Below, piece after piece: positions 1-27,632 of a stretch of 64,000 nt of DNA. The position numbers were made by a program, and so were the translations under genes. How positions within the stretch are numbered: position 1 is the first letter of the stretch; the number at the start of each line of letters is the position of its first letter. Where the stretch lies: positions 40,251 to 104,250 of the forward strand of contig JAJEKB010017727.1 of the NCBI GenBank assembly GCA_022393335.1, read 5' to 3'. Source of the DNA: Macrotrachela quadricornifera. Its lineage: Eukaryota > Rotifera > Eurotatoria > Philodinida > Philodinidae. The notes below the pieces were generated by a model. It was not told the DNA's origin and ran no database searches. It worked only from the letters and a program-made list of their open reading frames with translations.

Positions 1-634
1 AAAGAACAAATACAATAAAAATAAATATTTTTCACAATGAACTCGCGCATTTATTTATTAATTTTTTCAATAAAATACAATTGTTAAATGGTATTTTTTT
101 CCAACAATCAAGAACTTCTCTCGGGCTAGCACTAAAGAACTGGTATAGATTATATACGATATGAAATCCTAAGTAAAATATATATTAATGTTTGTGATAG
201 AATTTCGTATTGACTTGATATAGAATAATGATAAAACTTTTTATTAAATATTTCATATGAATCCATGTAGAAACTATTTTAATATTATTTGTTTTTTAAT
301 TTAGAAAAGCAAAAACAAATAATTTACATCTAGTTATGATAGTGGAAGTTTATGAGATACTTCGTAAAAAACATAATTTTGTTTAGAAAAAAATATATAT
401 AATAAAATTTCTATGATGAATGTTGATAAAGATTATTATTAACCATGAATATTAATAGAATGCTGCTTCTTCTTGAGAGAATGTTTTTTTATCTCTTTAG
501 AAGATTTTTTTGAAAAGCGAAATTTCTTATCTAATATTTATATAATTGAATAAAACAAATATTTGTTCTTATGTAACTAAATTTATCATGTATTTTTTAG
601 ACTATTGTATATTATATTATTAAATTCTATGAGA
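1..634. other. Gene-free AT-rich stretch
   Basis: No reading frame, RNA gene or repeat structure could be supported here. The sequence is strongly AT-rich with many stops in all frames. Confidence 0.5.
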
Positions 635-797
635 AATCCAATGGATCTTGTTTGCTATATGCCATCATGAGGGTGTGACTCTTCACCCTCACCCCCCTCA
701 CCCACACCCTTGTACTCACCCTCATGATTGATGAGAGCCCATTGTTCTCACCCTCGCACTCTCATGATGGCATATAACAAACAAGATCCAATCCAAT
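635..797. mobile_element. MITE with 29-bp inverted repeats and 8-bp target duplication
   Basis: Positions 643-671 and 761-789 are inverted copies of one another with a single mismatch (they begin GGATCTTGTTTG). The element is flanked on both sides by the identical octamer AATCCAAT (635-642 and 790-797), which is a target-site duplication. An 8-bp duplication is typical of hAT elements and also of P or Merlin types; superfamily assignment is inference. The 89-bp interior has no coding capacity and is C-rich on this strand, which contrasts with the AT-rich surroundings. It must have been mobilised by a transposase encoded elsewhere. Confidence 0.88.
686..709 (-). other. Potential G-quadruplex inside the MITE
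   Basis: Read on the minus strand this segment has four runs of three or more guanines separated by loops of only three bases (GGG-TGT-GGG-TGA-GGGGGG-TGA-GGG). This meets the usual sequence rule for an intramolecular G-quadruplex. It lies wholly in the interior of the MITE and is the most GC-rich spot in the first 5 kb. Folding is a prediction only. Confidence 0.6.
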
Positions 798-1686
798 TTT
801 ATAAGTAAAAAATTGTACAACTCATGAAGCTAACATAACTTTCACTAAATATTATTTTCTTGGGTTATTTCTATTGTATATATTCTTGATTAATCACATA
901 TTATTCTATACCAAAACAAACGTGCAATTATTTGTAGAATAATCGTAACTATGTAAGAAACTTTGGCTAGGACAAACATTCCCATAAATTACATGAGTCA
1001 ATGTTCGATGTATTTTGTCAGATTTTTCTTTTATACGTTTTAGATATTTATGATAACAGAATTTGTTTAACACAAAAGGTCTTGTAAAACATTACACTTC
1101 AATAAAAAGATTTTAATATAACATATTTAAGTAGATGGAAATATTTCGATTTCCAAATCGATATTTTCCTTCTTTTAGGTAATACTAAAAATCATATTAA
1201 TAAGATGTTCAAAAATTTCTTTTTATCCATGTGTGTAATTGTTTTTATTTGTGTGAAAGAGTCAGATGTTGTTTGATCACTTTCATCAAGTCAATGATGG
1301 TTAAAAATGACATGAAAACACAAAAAAAAACTAAAAAAGGTTGTTGTAAAACACACACATATAAAAACGTATATATCATTCTTCCAGGGCATTTTCTTTC
1401 TGTTATTTTCTCGTCGCATATACATAACATAAACATAACAAAAACAATGAAAAATAGGATAACAACAAAGAAGCAACAATATATATGAAAGATGCCAAAA
1501 AAAAAACAATTACATAATATTTCTTTTTCTTGTAATTTTTTGCACCGTTCTTTAGAAAGACATACACGCACACTCAAATGAGAAAAGGATTAAGAACGAG
1601 GTACAGATGGTTAATAATGATGTTTTGTTTTTTGTTGTTATTTAAAATGACAGATGGAAAGAAAGTTTAGATGGTAATAAAATTAT
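798..1686. other. Gene-free stretch
   Basis: Only AT-rich non-coding sequence is seen. The 110-residue open frame on the minus strand at 1245-1577 is a low-complexity hydrophobic frame with no family resemblance. The last part may be 3' untranslated sequence of the histone-like gene that ends at 1687. Confidence 0.4.
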
Positions 1687-1752
1687 TTATTTTTTGCCTT
1701 TAGTGGCTGTGGCTGCTGATTTGGTAACTTTGCCTGATGTTGCAGCTTTCTT
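1687..1752 (-). CDS. Histone H1-like C-terminal tail, cut by assembly gap
   Basis: Next to the run of ten Ns, the minus strand reads 21 residues then TAA: lysines set between alanine, threonine, serine and glycine (KKAATSGKV, then KSAATATKGKK at the end). This composition, with Lys-Gly-Lys-Lys at the very end, is that of the tail of linker histone H1, which binds linker DNA in the nucleus. Codons are GC-richer than the flanks, as in real exons. The globular domain would lie in the gap, whose ten Ns probably stand for an unknown length, because no matching coding sequence follows at 1763. A basic ribosomal or HMG-type tail is the main alternative. Confidence 0.4.
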   Translation of the reverse strand, partial: KKAATSGKVTKSAATATKGKK

Positions 1753-1762
1753 NNNNNNNNNN
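1753..1762. other. Assembly gap (10 N)
   Basis: Ten ambiguous bases mark a scaffold join. The coding fragment to its left stops abruptly at the gap, so real sequence is probably missing. Confidence 0.95.
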
Positions 1763-2554
1763 AACGACAATGTTAATATGAATTTTTTCTTTTCCCATGT
1801 TTAATAAATCACTTAGTGATGTGTTGAAACAATTGAAAGAAAGCTGATCTGAAATTAAAATGTTTTAATGAATTGAAGTATATTGATGATGAAAAGATAG
1901 AAAATAAAAATAAATCAAGTAACTGAATATTCACTAGTAAATCGGAAGGAAAAATAAAATTCTTAGAAAATATAAAGTTTTCTAGTATAGTATAAATAAA
2001 AGTGCATTCATAGATCAAAAATTTCACTAGGCTTACACAACTTAACATCATCATCTGTTGTTTTTTGTTGCTCTCTCTCTCTACACGTACACAACGTATC
2101 CTATCCACCATATTTTAACTAACTACTTGAGCTCGTTCTCTAACCTTCTCGAACGATGATGTTTCTCCGACAGAATAAATATAATGACGAAGTTTAAACC
2201 TTTTCGTAGAGGCCTGGTCACTTCTATTTTCCGATAAAACTTTCCATAATTTTTCAATGAAAAATTTTTTATAGATACGAAAAAAATTATTTAATCACAA
2301 GATTATTAGTAAATATTTTTTTAAAAAAGTTTTGTCAAAATTTCTTTTACCCAGTGATAGTAGCGCTATGTTCACTATTGAAAAGATATATTATCAGTAC
2401 ATATGAGTCATATAATGAAGATTAGTAATAATTCGAATATGGTAAAAAATATGTTTGTAAGTCCAAGATTCACGAACTTTGTTATTGATTAAGACAAGGA
2501 CACTTTTTATTTGTAAACATTACATAAAAAAAATATTACAAAAAAATGATCTAT
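1763..2554. other. Intergenic stretch with PIGP 3' flank
   Basis: No gene is supported. On the minus strand a poly(A) signal AATAAA (2506-2511) lies about 45 bp past the PIGP stop and probably ends that transcript. The 100-residue minus-strand frame at 1809-2111 has no recognisable domain and is not called. Confidence 0.4.
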
Positions 2555-3120
2555 TTATCTTTTATCAGAAGAATAAAGTAGTTGATTAACAAATGACAAA
2601 TTTAAATCAGCTACTGGTGGAATTGCATCCATATCAGAGCTTTTAATGTTAACTAATTTTCGTGTATGACGATCTAAAAAAAAACATTTTTTTTTCTTCT
2701 TTCATATACTTTTATTAATTTTCATTACTCACCATGAATTAATTTCATACTATCTAATGATGGTACAGATAAACTATTCACTAGACAATTACCAAGTACA
2801 ATACTAATTAAAAGTATTACTACGAAAAGAGCAATTGCAATAGACCAATATCTAAATAAAAATAATCTCATAGATAAAAATAAAATTCATAAATTATTTA
2901 TTTTAATTACTTATGAGGATAATATGTAATACCAATTTTTTCAAACCAATTATTTGGTAAATATGCCCAGAGTACATAAACAACTGCAAACAATATAAAA
3001 ATGTGTAATAATTATTTTATTTATTGAAATCTTACTAAATATAAATATAGATGTAATATATAGAAAAAAACCAATAACAGCTCGTTCAGGACGAGGTAAT
3101 GGTGATGGAGTAGTAGGCAT
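2555..3120 (-). CDS. PIGP: GPI-GlcNAc transferase subunit P (PIG-P)
   Basis: Four exons (3120-3036, 2983-2911, 2851-2733, 2673-2555) join in frame across GT-AG introns to give 131 residues, close to the 134 of the short human form. PIG-P is a small two-span subunit of the ER membrane complex that transfers N-acetylglucosamine to phosphatidylinositol, the first step of GPI-anchor synthesis. Visible signatures are the N-terminal SPLPRPERAVIGF segment leading into the first membrane span, then VLWAYLPNNWFEKIGITYY and PHKYW, a second span rich in Ile/Val/Leu, and a soluble tail containing AIPPVADL, all collinear with the animal and fungal family. The start is the only Met before the conserved SPLP block. 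Introns are 50-60 bp. Nothing appears missing. Confidence 0.93.
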
Positions 3121-3742
3121 CTATAAGTTATAAGTTACGTATATTTAATAATACCTTGATATGAAATGATTGAAATAGAAACAAAATTTTTTGTTATTTT
3201 TAAAAAAATGGACCGTCTACTCTTAAGTAATATTTAATAGAGCGTAAAATGAAAAAATGTACATTATAAGAGAGGGAAAAGATTTCTTTATAGAATGGTC
3301 TTTTAATTATAAGTTTACTAAAACATAGATTATCTTACAGATTTTCAACATTAACATATTTAATGAAATTTTAGAGGATATTCTTTTATATTTGAATATA
3401 AACTTTAATAATCTTTTTAAAATCCATACATGAATTCTTAACAAATAGAAACAGCGAAACAAATTGAAAAAAATTTATTTCACCAATTTTGATAGTTCCA
3501 TTCTTTATATAAATAACACCGAAAACAAAAAAAGCGAGACAAATCATACACATAGATGTATATAAAGAAAAAAGAAATATTTTAAACTCGATATAAACAT
3601 CTGACGACAAAAAACAAAACATTTTAATCTCTTTTATTTTATTTTATATATACAAAGAAAAAAAAAAGATCAAAGAAATAAAACAGAGATTTATAAATAT
3701 TTAAGAATAATTAAGAAAAAAATAATATTGAGATTTTGTATT
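3121..3742. other. Intergenic stretch between PIGP and MAGI
   Basis: AT-rich sequence between two minus-strand genes. It must contain the 3' untranslated end of MAGI and the PIGP promoter. The 78-residue minus frame at 3386-3622 shows no family features. Confidence 0.4.
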
Positions 3743-10404
<6,662 letters not shown>

Positions 10405-11887
10405 TTATTAAAATTTATTTTAATTTATAAATATATCAAAAATCATTATTTAATCGAATAAATTATATGCAATGTGAAATGATTGTCGTTAGTGTCACTA
10501 GTAGTTAACATCTGAAAATGATGATTTCTATATGTCAATATTTGTTCTTTTTTTAAATATTAAAAAGAGAGAAAAAAACGCATTAAAAAAAAAGAATAAA
10601 AAATCCCATTAATACTGTTTTTATTAAAGTAAAGACACAGAATGAATGAAATTGTGAACCATACAGACATTTTTCCATAGCCTTGACATCATCGATTGTC
10701 GATAATAATTTGGCGATGTGAGCATCAAATATATGTGTACTTATGAAGAAAAAGAGAAAGATGGAACATGAATGGAGGAGGGATAGCTACAATAAGAGAT
10801 CAAATATGTGTATTGATGTGCTACCACAGAGCAAAACAAAGAACGATTGTAAGCCACTCTATTTCGATCGATTCTTTCTTTATTTCTTTTCTTTCATACG
10901 CAAATCATCATCATCATCATCATCCTACATCAACAATCGGATGATAAGCGTCTGAAAATCGAGCTTCCAACAACTGCTATTACTTTAAAATCAGATGTTT
11001 CTCCATCAATATGATGATGTGTATAACATCATATACTCTTTCTCGCCTTCTTTCTTGTTAACAACAACATTCGATGTTAGTTTCATTCTATATATAAGCA
11101 AGTGTAATCGTATTAACACATCAGCACTTATTCTCTATTATGTTTGCTCATGCAACAATTCTTGATGATGTCTATTTTCCTCTCTGTTATCTCTCAAGAG
11201 ACTGACAAAAGAAACAAAGAGTTTACTTATGACGTCAATTTAACAGATCTCAATTAGAAAAGAAATAATACAAATTATTGAAGAAGAAGAAATGCATTCC
11301 GTGAAATAACTTCTCAATTAACATAATACAAAAGTATTTGTATTGGTTCTTGCATAGCCAACAAAATGGATTCAATAAACCTTCTTATGATGACCTAAAA
11401 ATGAAAAATAAATAAATAAATAAAAAAGAAACTATTCGATTGAATGAAAAAATAATTCATCTATCTCTCGTTCAACATGTGTTTATTGAGTTGTTGTTGT
11501 TGTTCAATCGACAAAATAAATAGAAAGGATTTACTATCAATAAGGATTGATAAATAAGCGACCGAGAAGATTATAAAGTTTCTTTTCTTTCATAGTATTA
11601 AATCGAACGAAGAAAAACAAAAATAAATAAATCATTATTTTTCTGTATTTTTTTATTTTTAAAAACATTCATTGAGCAATACATAAGTAAATTAATAAGC
11701 AGAAAAAAAAAAGAAAAACAAAATATATTTGTAACATATAATAGAAGATATTTTACATAAAGAAAAACAAAAACAAATAAATAAATAAATATCATTTCAA
11801 CAAAACAAGAAACTGAAATATTCGGAAGACGAATCTTGCACGCACAAAGTTTAATGAATAATAGAAAGACATTAGTTAATAAACTAT
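10405..11887. other. Intergenic stretch upstream of MAGI
   Basis: No gene is supported on either strand. The region should hold the main MAGI promoter and the 3' flank of the orphan gene ending at 11888. A short (ATC)n tract lies near 10907-10923. Confidence 0.4.
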
Positions 11888-13033
11888 TTACGCAGATGTC
11901 AATTCATAATATTTGCCCGTATTTGGATCATAGAAACCCTTGAGCGTTGCATCATAGCATAGTTGAACTAATTCGCTCTCACTTGTTGAGTCAAATAATT
12001 TATTATCATGAAGTGAACTTGGTTTTTTGATTGTATCCGTTGAATTGAATTTAAATGTAAAAGTTTGTTCAATATCGGTATTATTTCCTATAGTATTATT
12101 ATTGTCTGTAACAATTGATGCCATTAATGGTGGTATTTGAGCATTTTCACTTGAACGCATTTGACTTTGATAATACTGTGCAAAGCGTGCTCGTGCTGCT
12201 AATTCTTCATTAGGTTTCAATGTACGTGGTGATAATTTAAATGTTGTTGTATCTAATGGATTAGTAACAACATATTCATATTTCTTTAGATCTAATGTTG
12301 GTTGTTTCTCTTTTTTGAGTGATGTTTCTTCATTTGGATTCCAACTATCGTCTAATTGAATACTAGCAAGAATAGCTGCTAATTGCATTGAATCAGCCAT
12401 GTCAGCTTCAAAATTATCTTGTGATTGAGAAAGTTCAATTGAATTTGTTTGTGATTGTATTTGATTATTATTATTAAATATTGGTGAAGAATTTTGTTCT
12501 TGTTTTGATGATGAAGAAGGAAAAAATAAAACAAGTCTTCGTTTTTGTACAGATTGAGGAACATTAGATTTCTTTTGTTTTTTTAGAGCATTTAAAGAAT
12601 TCTTTTGTTGGTCATTAGGTATTAACACATCATTTGTTGAATATGTTGGTTTTTTTAAAAGATGAGTGTTATCATTATGTGAACGTGGTATTAATGATCC
12701 ATTGGCTGATGATGATTTTGGTTGATTTAATCTTGAACGTGGAGAATTCCCATCTGGTGCTGATGATATACGTAAACGTGATTGGCTATTATATGAAGAT
12801 TTTCTATTTGGTGGAAGTTCACGTGGCCGATTACTAAATGTATATACATCTTTTGAAGAGTTAAATGATAAATTGTCATTTGTATTAGAACGATAACGTG
12901 ATATTAATGAACTGTCTGATATTAAAGACGATTTATTATCATTTAATTTTTTAGATGATGGTGCATATATAGGTGGTATGGGATTAGGAAAATGTTTTAT
13001 TTGTAATGGTAATCGAGAACGATCATTTGTCAT
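11888..13033 (-). CDS. Ser/Asn-rich orphan protein, 381 residues, intronless
   Basis: A single open frame of 381 codons from ATG at 13033 to a TAA. I do not recognise the family. Residues 1-230 are low complexity, rich in Ser, Asn, Pro and Lys, and probably disordered. From about 250 the sequence is more complex (YEYVVTNPLDTTTFKLSPR, then EELAARARFAQYYQSQMR), and the last residues form a compact aromatic motif GFYDPNTGKYYEL. That motif resembles the repeated aromatic units of OCRE-type domains only loosely. Codon use matches the neighbouring exons and the frame is long for this AT content, so it is probably real. No signal peptide or membrane segment is visible. A nuclear or cytoskeletal binding role would be guesswork. 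Confidence 0.7.
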   Translation of the reverse strand: MTNDRSRLPLQIKHFPNPIPPIYAPSSKKLNDNKSSLISDSSLISRYRSNTNDNLSFNSSKDVYTFSNRPRELPPNRKSSYNSQSRLRISSAPDGNSPRSRLNQPKSSSANGSLIPRSHNDNTHLLKKPTYSTNDVLIPNDQQKNSLNALKKQKKSNVPQSVQKRRLVLFFPSSSSKQEQNSSPIFNNNNQIQSQTNSIELSQSQDNFEADMADSMQLAAILASIQLDDSWNPNEETSLKKEKQPTLDLKKYEYVVTNPLDTTTFKLSPRTLKPNEELAARARFAQYYQSQMRSSENAQIPPLMASIVTDNNNTIGNNTDIEQTFTFKFNSTDTIKKPSSLHDNKLFDSTSESELVQLCYDATLKGFYDPNTGKYYELTSA

Positions 13034-16000
13034 TATTGATCGAATATTTTATCATAAAAATATTGTTGAAGTAAAATTAGTTTGATAAGCAGTTGTCGAC
13101 ATAATATATCTAATATTCTATTTTAGTTATATCGTCATGCTTAATATGAAAAAAAAAGGAAAAAAATGTTTTACACCATATGTTGTTTATTATACTTTCT
13201 TTATGAGAGATTTTTTTTTATCGTTCTTCAAAATTTTGAAAAACTACCCACAACCAACAGAAATGAATGAATTTTATTTTTATTTTATTTTTTAACATAT
13301 TAGATCTAGAATGATGAAAAATACGTTTCTTTTTTTTTTAATTTTTTTTTTTCCGTTAAAATTATATTTATTTTTATTGGTTATATAAGGAAACCAGCTG
13401 TTCAATGTTCAATGAATTCTTCAGATATTTAATGACATCTATCATAGATAGAAAAAAAATATTTTAATATAATTCTTTTTATGAAAAAAAAAATTATTAT
13501 TAGCTAAAAAGTATTCATGTGAAAGATTATTTTATACTAACTAATAAGAATTTATACCTAAGTCACTTTCAACTTTTAAAAATGATTCAGGATTTGAAGT
13601 ATTACGTTTTAATGTATAAAATAAATTTGTTTATGACTAATTTCTGGAAGTGTTCATGGGTATTTTACATAGAACACATTATAATGAGAGATGAATTATT
13701 AACACATATAGATGTAAATCGAAAAAGAATCAATAATACATCTTAAAAAATAAAACAAGATAAGTACGGCACCCTTTTTTAAATATATCGTCTTATCATC
13801 ACAAAACATTATCAATTCAAGTGCAAATATATACTCACATGTGGAGATATCTTTTTTCCAACAAAAAAACTCATTGGAATTTATTTTTATACTACTCACT
13901 AAAAATAGAAGTGGGAATATAGCCAAAAATATTTATGACTTTTGTCCTACATCATTGATTATCTATGATTATGATATAAATAAGGTAAGATTCTTAAGTG
14001 ACAATCGAGTATTTATTTTATTTTTTATTCATTCGACTTCAATTATTCTACTAGAATAAGATCAACAATATTCAAAATTTTCAATATTCTTGTTTTAATA
14101 GCGATACTCTTATCAGAAAGTCAATTGACTGAGGTATATCTATCTAAACATATTCAGGTTGTTTATAATATCAAAGACAACAGCCTGTTGCACTATTGTG
14201 AATGAAATCTCTTTAATTCTAATAATAATTATGCAAACAATGACTTTGTATATAATGAGCGCGCGTTAAAATACGACGATGATAACAGATTCTATTAATC
14301 AATACGTGCAATTCTCGATTGTAACAAAAGTGACTAGTAAATCTATTGAAAACGAAATTATCGAGTGACATCGAAGTCTTTAAAATTACTGTTGATTAAA
14401 CAAATTATATATGAAAAATACAAGACGGATGTAAGAAAGCTTATACTCTTGCATCATTCATCGCTAGACTAACTAAATAAATCATCAATTGGCTGTTACA
14501 AAATTTCTAAATATACCTTTAATATGCTTATGATGTCTTCTATTATAATCATCCAATGAAATTATATTCATATTAATTATTCACACTAAATATTAATATA
14601 TTAACTTTAAACAAATATATTTTTACTAACTTTTTTTTAGCTTTATAGTTTATCATAAATTATGAGTTAAAAAAGAAATAAGAAATATCTTCAGCATGAG
14701 TACAACAGAACAAATCAACTATTAAACAGTATATCTGACTTCAATTGATTTGTTTTTAGAGTGCATCGATAAGAACAAACATTTGCCCTCTCACTAATAT
14801 AATTTGTAAAAACAATATTGTTTTCATTTCATCTTCCATTCGTATTGAATTAAAGAGAAAAAAACAAACTAATGGATTGCAACACGCAGAATTGTCATAA
14901 AAAAAATGAAATAAAAAAGTTGATTATGGTTCAATGTAAAAAAAACATAATTTCATTCTTCTTTTTCAAGAGGTAGACTTGAAAGGATAGAATATATTTT
15001 ACTTATTTTTTCGGTATATGAAGATGCAAATAGAAAGTACATTTCTATGTAATCAGTTGTTTGCATAATAAACTTATTTGAAATATGTCATTACATCTTA
15101 ATTTTCTATGTAATAAAAAGCCTCAATATGATAAATTTTCTCATTAAAATTCTCAAATAAAAATAGTACATTTTGTCAAAACAAATTATTCATTTCATTA
15201 ATTTCTATAAAACAAAATGAAACAGAATAAGTAGCTGTTTACAACTCATATAATCGTGTTTTTTTGGTCATTTTAAGCGCCCTCGTGTCTAGATCACATA
15301 ATATGGATCCGGTTCCTCTTTAAAATGTAGCAGTTTATCACTAATTGCTCAGAAAATTTGTTATAAAATTCAATTTTTATGATTAGTTGGTCTGATTCTT
15401 TCCTCTCCCTGACAATGGGCAGTTAGATGACAACACATGATTTCGTAACAATCTCAGAATCAAATCAAAATTATCGTTTTTCATGTAATTTTATTTTTAT
15501 TCGAATGGCACATTATACTGTTGTATTTTCTAGTTCAAAACTTTCCTTCTCAACCTTCAATCAAGATCTCAAAAATTATACTCAAAGATATGGAATTCTC
15601 TATTCAATATTGTAACCTATTTCAAGCCTCATCCTTTTTGTTTTGATTTTCGTAGTTGAACGATTGAGTAGATATTAATCTGATTAACTTTAGAGACACA
15701 AAAATTTATTTAAAAGACAAAATCGTCATTCTTGTAGGTAAAAAAATTTTCTGCTAAACGGAATTAAAACTAAAACTTGAAATAAATTAATACAGATATT
15801 TATTATGAAACGTTCGCTATTGATTAATATTATCCTTGATTTGTAGAATAATGAATGTGAATTATTCTTAATTTACTAGAACAATTAGAGATTAAGTATT
15901 GGACGTACATCAATAAGACTTTTATAAATCGGGTTCTGGTCATTGGTAACCGTCTTCTAGTCTATTACCAGCACATTCATTATATTTTAGTGTTAATAGA

Positions 16001-17112
16001 ATTTTTTTTTAAATATTCGTTGTTTTTCTGCAAGAGTTTCGATTGATTTATATTGAAGAACTCACAAAAAAATATAAGAGAAAACCACAATAAATTGCAG
16101 TATTTAAAATTGCTGTTTTTATCGCTTTTATAAAGTTATGAAAGTCAGATTATAAATCATTGAAAGCCATGAATTACTGTTGAAAATTGTGAATTTATTT
16201 ACTGCGTCTCGTCTTTTTCTCAAAAACTTTCTGATGAAACTCTAGATTCGACAGAACTACTTCAATAGAATCAGTTACTTGCCATTTTTAAGGGCAATGA
16301 AATAATCTTTTTAAAGCCTAGTGTAATTCTAAAGTTAATACGATGAAAAAACCACAGTTAGCATCATTAATCGAATACCACTATGAGTTTTTACTAAAAT
16401 TTTTTTCGTGGATGTTGCTAGTAATTTATGTACTAATTTTAAAAATAAAGAAGAAATCACAATCATCAGATAAAATATCTACACATTTATACGTGATCGA
16501 CAATATCGAAAATATACAATATATCAGATTATTCTGAAAATATATACAAAATGATTATGTAAAAAACTACTGATATGATATAAAACATTATGAATTTACA
16601 CGAAACAACTTGAAAGATTTGATTAAACTATTGAGATGATAATTTAACATTGAGTTTAAAATGAAAAATTCTCGACTAATATTCAATACATTTCCATATG
16701 TTTACTTATTAATAATCAATAAAGTGAATAAGTTTAATAAATTTAGAAGTATTTTGTTTTATCTTAGATAGATGTCGTTACTTCACTAAATATTTTTTTT
16801 TGTTAAAATACATATTAATGGAAATAAAAATAAAAAAATAATAAATTTCAAATTGAATGTTTTTTTTTGTTTATTTTTTTATTTGAAAGTTTAATGTATT
16901 GAAAAAAAATTCTTTAAACAAAAAAAAAATAATAATAAATAAATCGATTGATTGATTTTTTTTCTCTTCTATTTCAACCTGATGACTCATAGAAATCAAA
17001 CATTTGAATGAATGAAACCTTTAACATCTATGTACAGTAATTTTCTAGTTGAACAAAACAATCATGATGTATATTAAAACATGAGCCATTTTCTATCAAT
17101 ATTAATTATAAA
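13034..17112. other. 4-kb gene-free stretch between orphan gene and USP7
   Basis: Both strands were scanned and no exon with family resemblance was found. Open frames at 13519-13746, 13699-13926, 13841-14059, 15427-15615 and 16343-16537 are short, overlap one another or have biased AT codon content. Several poly-A/poly-T runs occur near 13330 and 16860. The last few hundred bases should contain the USP7 promoter. Confidence 0.4.
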
Positions 17113-25923
<8,811 letters not shown>

Positions 25924-26231
25924 TCGTGTGTAATTATTTGTCATGTGTTCTTTTCTAAAATGTATTTCTGTCAATTGACAAAAAATGTTTTTTTTTTTGT
26001 TATTTCTTTTTCTCTTTCTATTTATAAAACAACTAATGTGCTCATGATTTCTGTTTTGCTATTGTGCATATCAATGTATAGTCGTATATGAGACGCAAAT
26101 ATGAAGAAAAAAAAAGAAAGATATGTTTTTGTTTTCTGAGACATGCATAGAGAATTTTTTTCCTTTTGGTTTTGTGATTTCTTTATGTATATGTATGTGG
26201 TTCGATCCTATTTTGTTGTCTATATGAACAT

Positions 26232-26237
26232 AATAAA
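26232..26237 (+). terminator. USP7 poly(A) signal
   Basis: AATAAA about 310 bp past the USP7 stop. It lies only about 50 bp from the end of the opposing gene at 26285, so the two convergent transcripts nearly meet or overlap at their 3' ends. Confidence 0.5.
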
Positions 26238-26284
26238 AGGACAATAGTCCTTAAGATAAAAAAAAAAACGATTTTGAATAGATA

Positions 26285-27632
26285 TTATATTGGAATTGTA
26301 TGATAATCATGTTTACACCATGGTTTATTAGTGTCAAGTATATGTGCCATGGATAATAAAGCATGTGATCCATCAATATAAGGTTCATGAATTGGTACAT
26401 TGAATACTGTATCATTTTGAATATCTTCACTCTGATTATCATCAGATCCATCGTCTGGATCAAGTAAAAAATGTACATGATTTTTGACAGATATTAATTT
26501 GAACGATGATTCATTTTCATCAGAATTACTTGTACTACTATCTGATGTTATTGATGGTTCAGTAAGAATAATAGCTGGTGATGAAATAAATTTTTTTTTA
26601 AGTTTATTATTTTCTTCATGATTTGTATGAATATTTATTGTATTATTTTGTTGTACAGTTGTTGCATCCATAAAAGAAAAAGATTGTCGTACATGACTAA
26701 CAGATGATAATGTAGAACGTAATCTTTGTGTTTTATTAATTAAATGTTGATGAACAATATGAGCTAAACGACGTTTTCGCATTGAAAATAAACCTTGCAA
26801 AACAATAAGTATACCAAGAATAATTGAATATTGTGTTAAAACAAATAAAAGACCATGTACGGGATGTTTTAAATGATCATGTAAAATATCTTGGCATATA
26901 AATAAATCTGGTATTTGTGTTGAAGTATTGATTTGATAATAATATATACATATAGAATATTTTTCTTTCGGATTTAATCTAATTAATAATAATGAATTTG
27001 TAAAATAATAATCATTATTTGATGTAGTTTTTAAAACTAATTGTTCCATTTTAAGTATTTTTTCTATATTTGTTTTATATTGTCTTATAGCAAAAAGAGA
27101 ATATTTTAATGAATCAATTGATTGAATTGAACGTGATGGAATAGATATCATATTTGGGTATATATTAATTTTACTATCATTTTTAATAGGAATTTTTTTT
27201 TCATTTGTGAATTTTGAAATTGAATATAAAGAAAATACTATACGAACTGTTTCTTTATCAATAAATGTCCAATTTACTTCATAATGTGGTCCAGGATGAA
27301 ATTCTTCGGTATTTATATCTGATTCATTAATTATTCGTTCAGAATAATTATTATCAAAAAATATTTCTTGTTCAATTATTTTAGTAGATTTCTTTTCAGA
27401 TAATATTATTGATGAATTATTTTGGAATAATTCTGTTAATGAAGAATTGGTATCAATAATCTAGTAAGAAGCAAGAAAAAAGAACAATAATTTATATTTG
27501 AGTATTTATTTTTCTCTTTACTTGTTCAAATACAAAATTTGTATCAAACTTAACTAATGTTTCTGGTACGATTTGTTGTAAAACATTTGTTTCACTTAAT
27601 GATGCAAATAATAGAAATAAAAATTGTTTCAT
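26285..27632 (-). CDS. Type I membrane protein, possible FN3-like ectodomain
   Basis: Two exons (27632-27522 and 27460-26285) give 428 residues. I do not recognise the gene. The N-terminus (MKQFLFLLFASL) reads as a signal peptide. The ectodomain (about 20-245) contains the spaced pattern WTFIDKETVRIVFSLYS and later LIRLNPKEKYSICIYYY. These resemble early and late strands of a fibronectin type III fold, but that is inference. A hydrophobic span (LLFVLTQYSIILGILIVLQG) is followed by the basic stop-transfer MRKRRLAH. The cytoplasmic tail of about 150 residues is polar, Ser/Asp/Asn-rich and probably disordered. This suggests an adhesion or receptor-like surface protein. The single 61-bp intron is phase 0. 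Confidence 0.75.

Noticed and set aside
1245..1577. 110-codon hydrophobic frame on the minus strand
   Set aside because: Composition is that of T-rich non-coding DNA, it overlaps a frame on the other strand, and no family pattern is visible.
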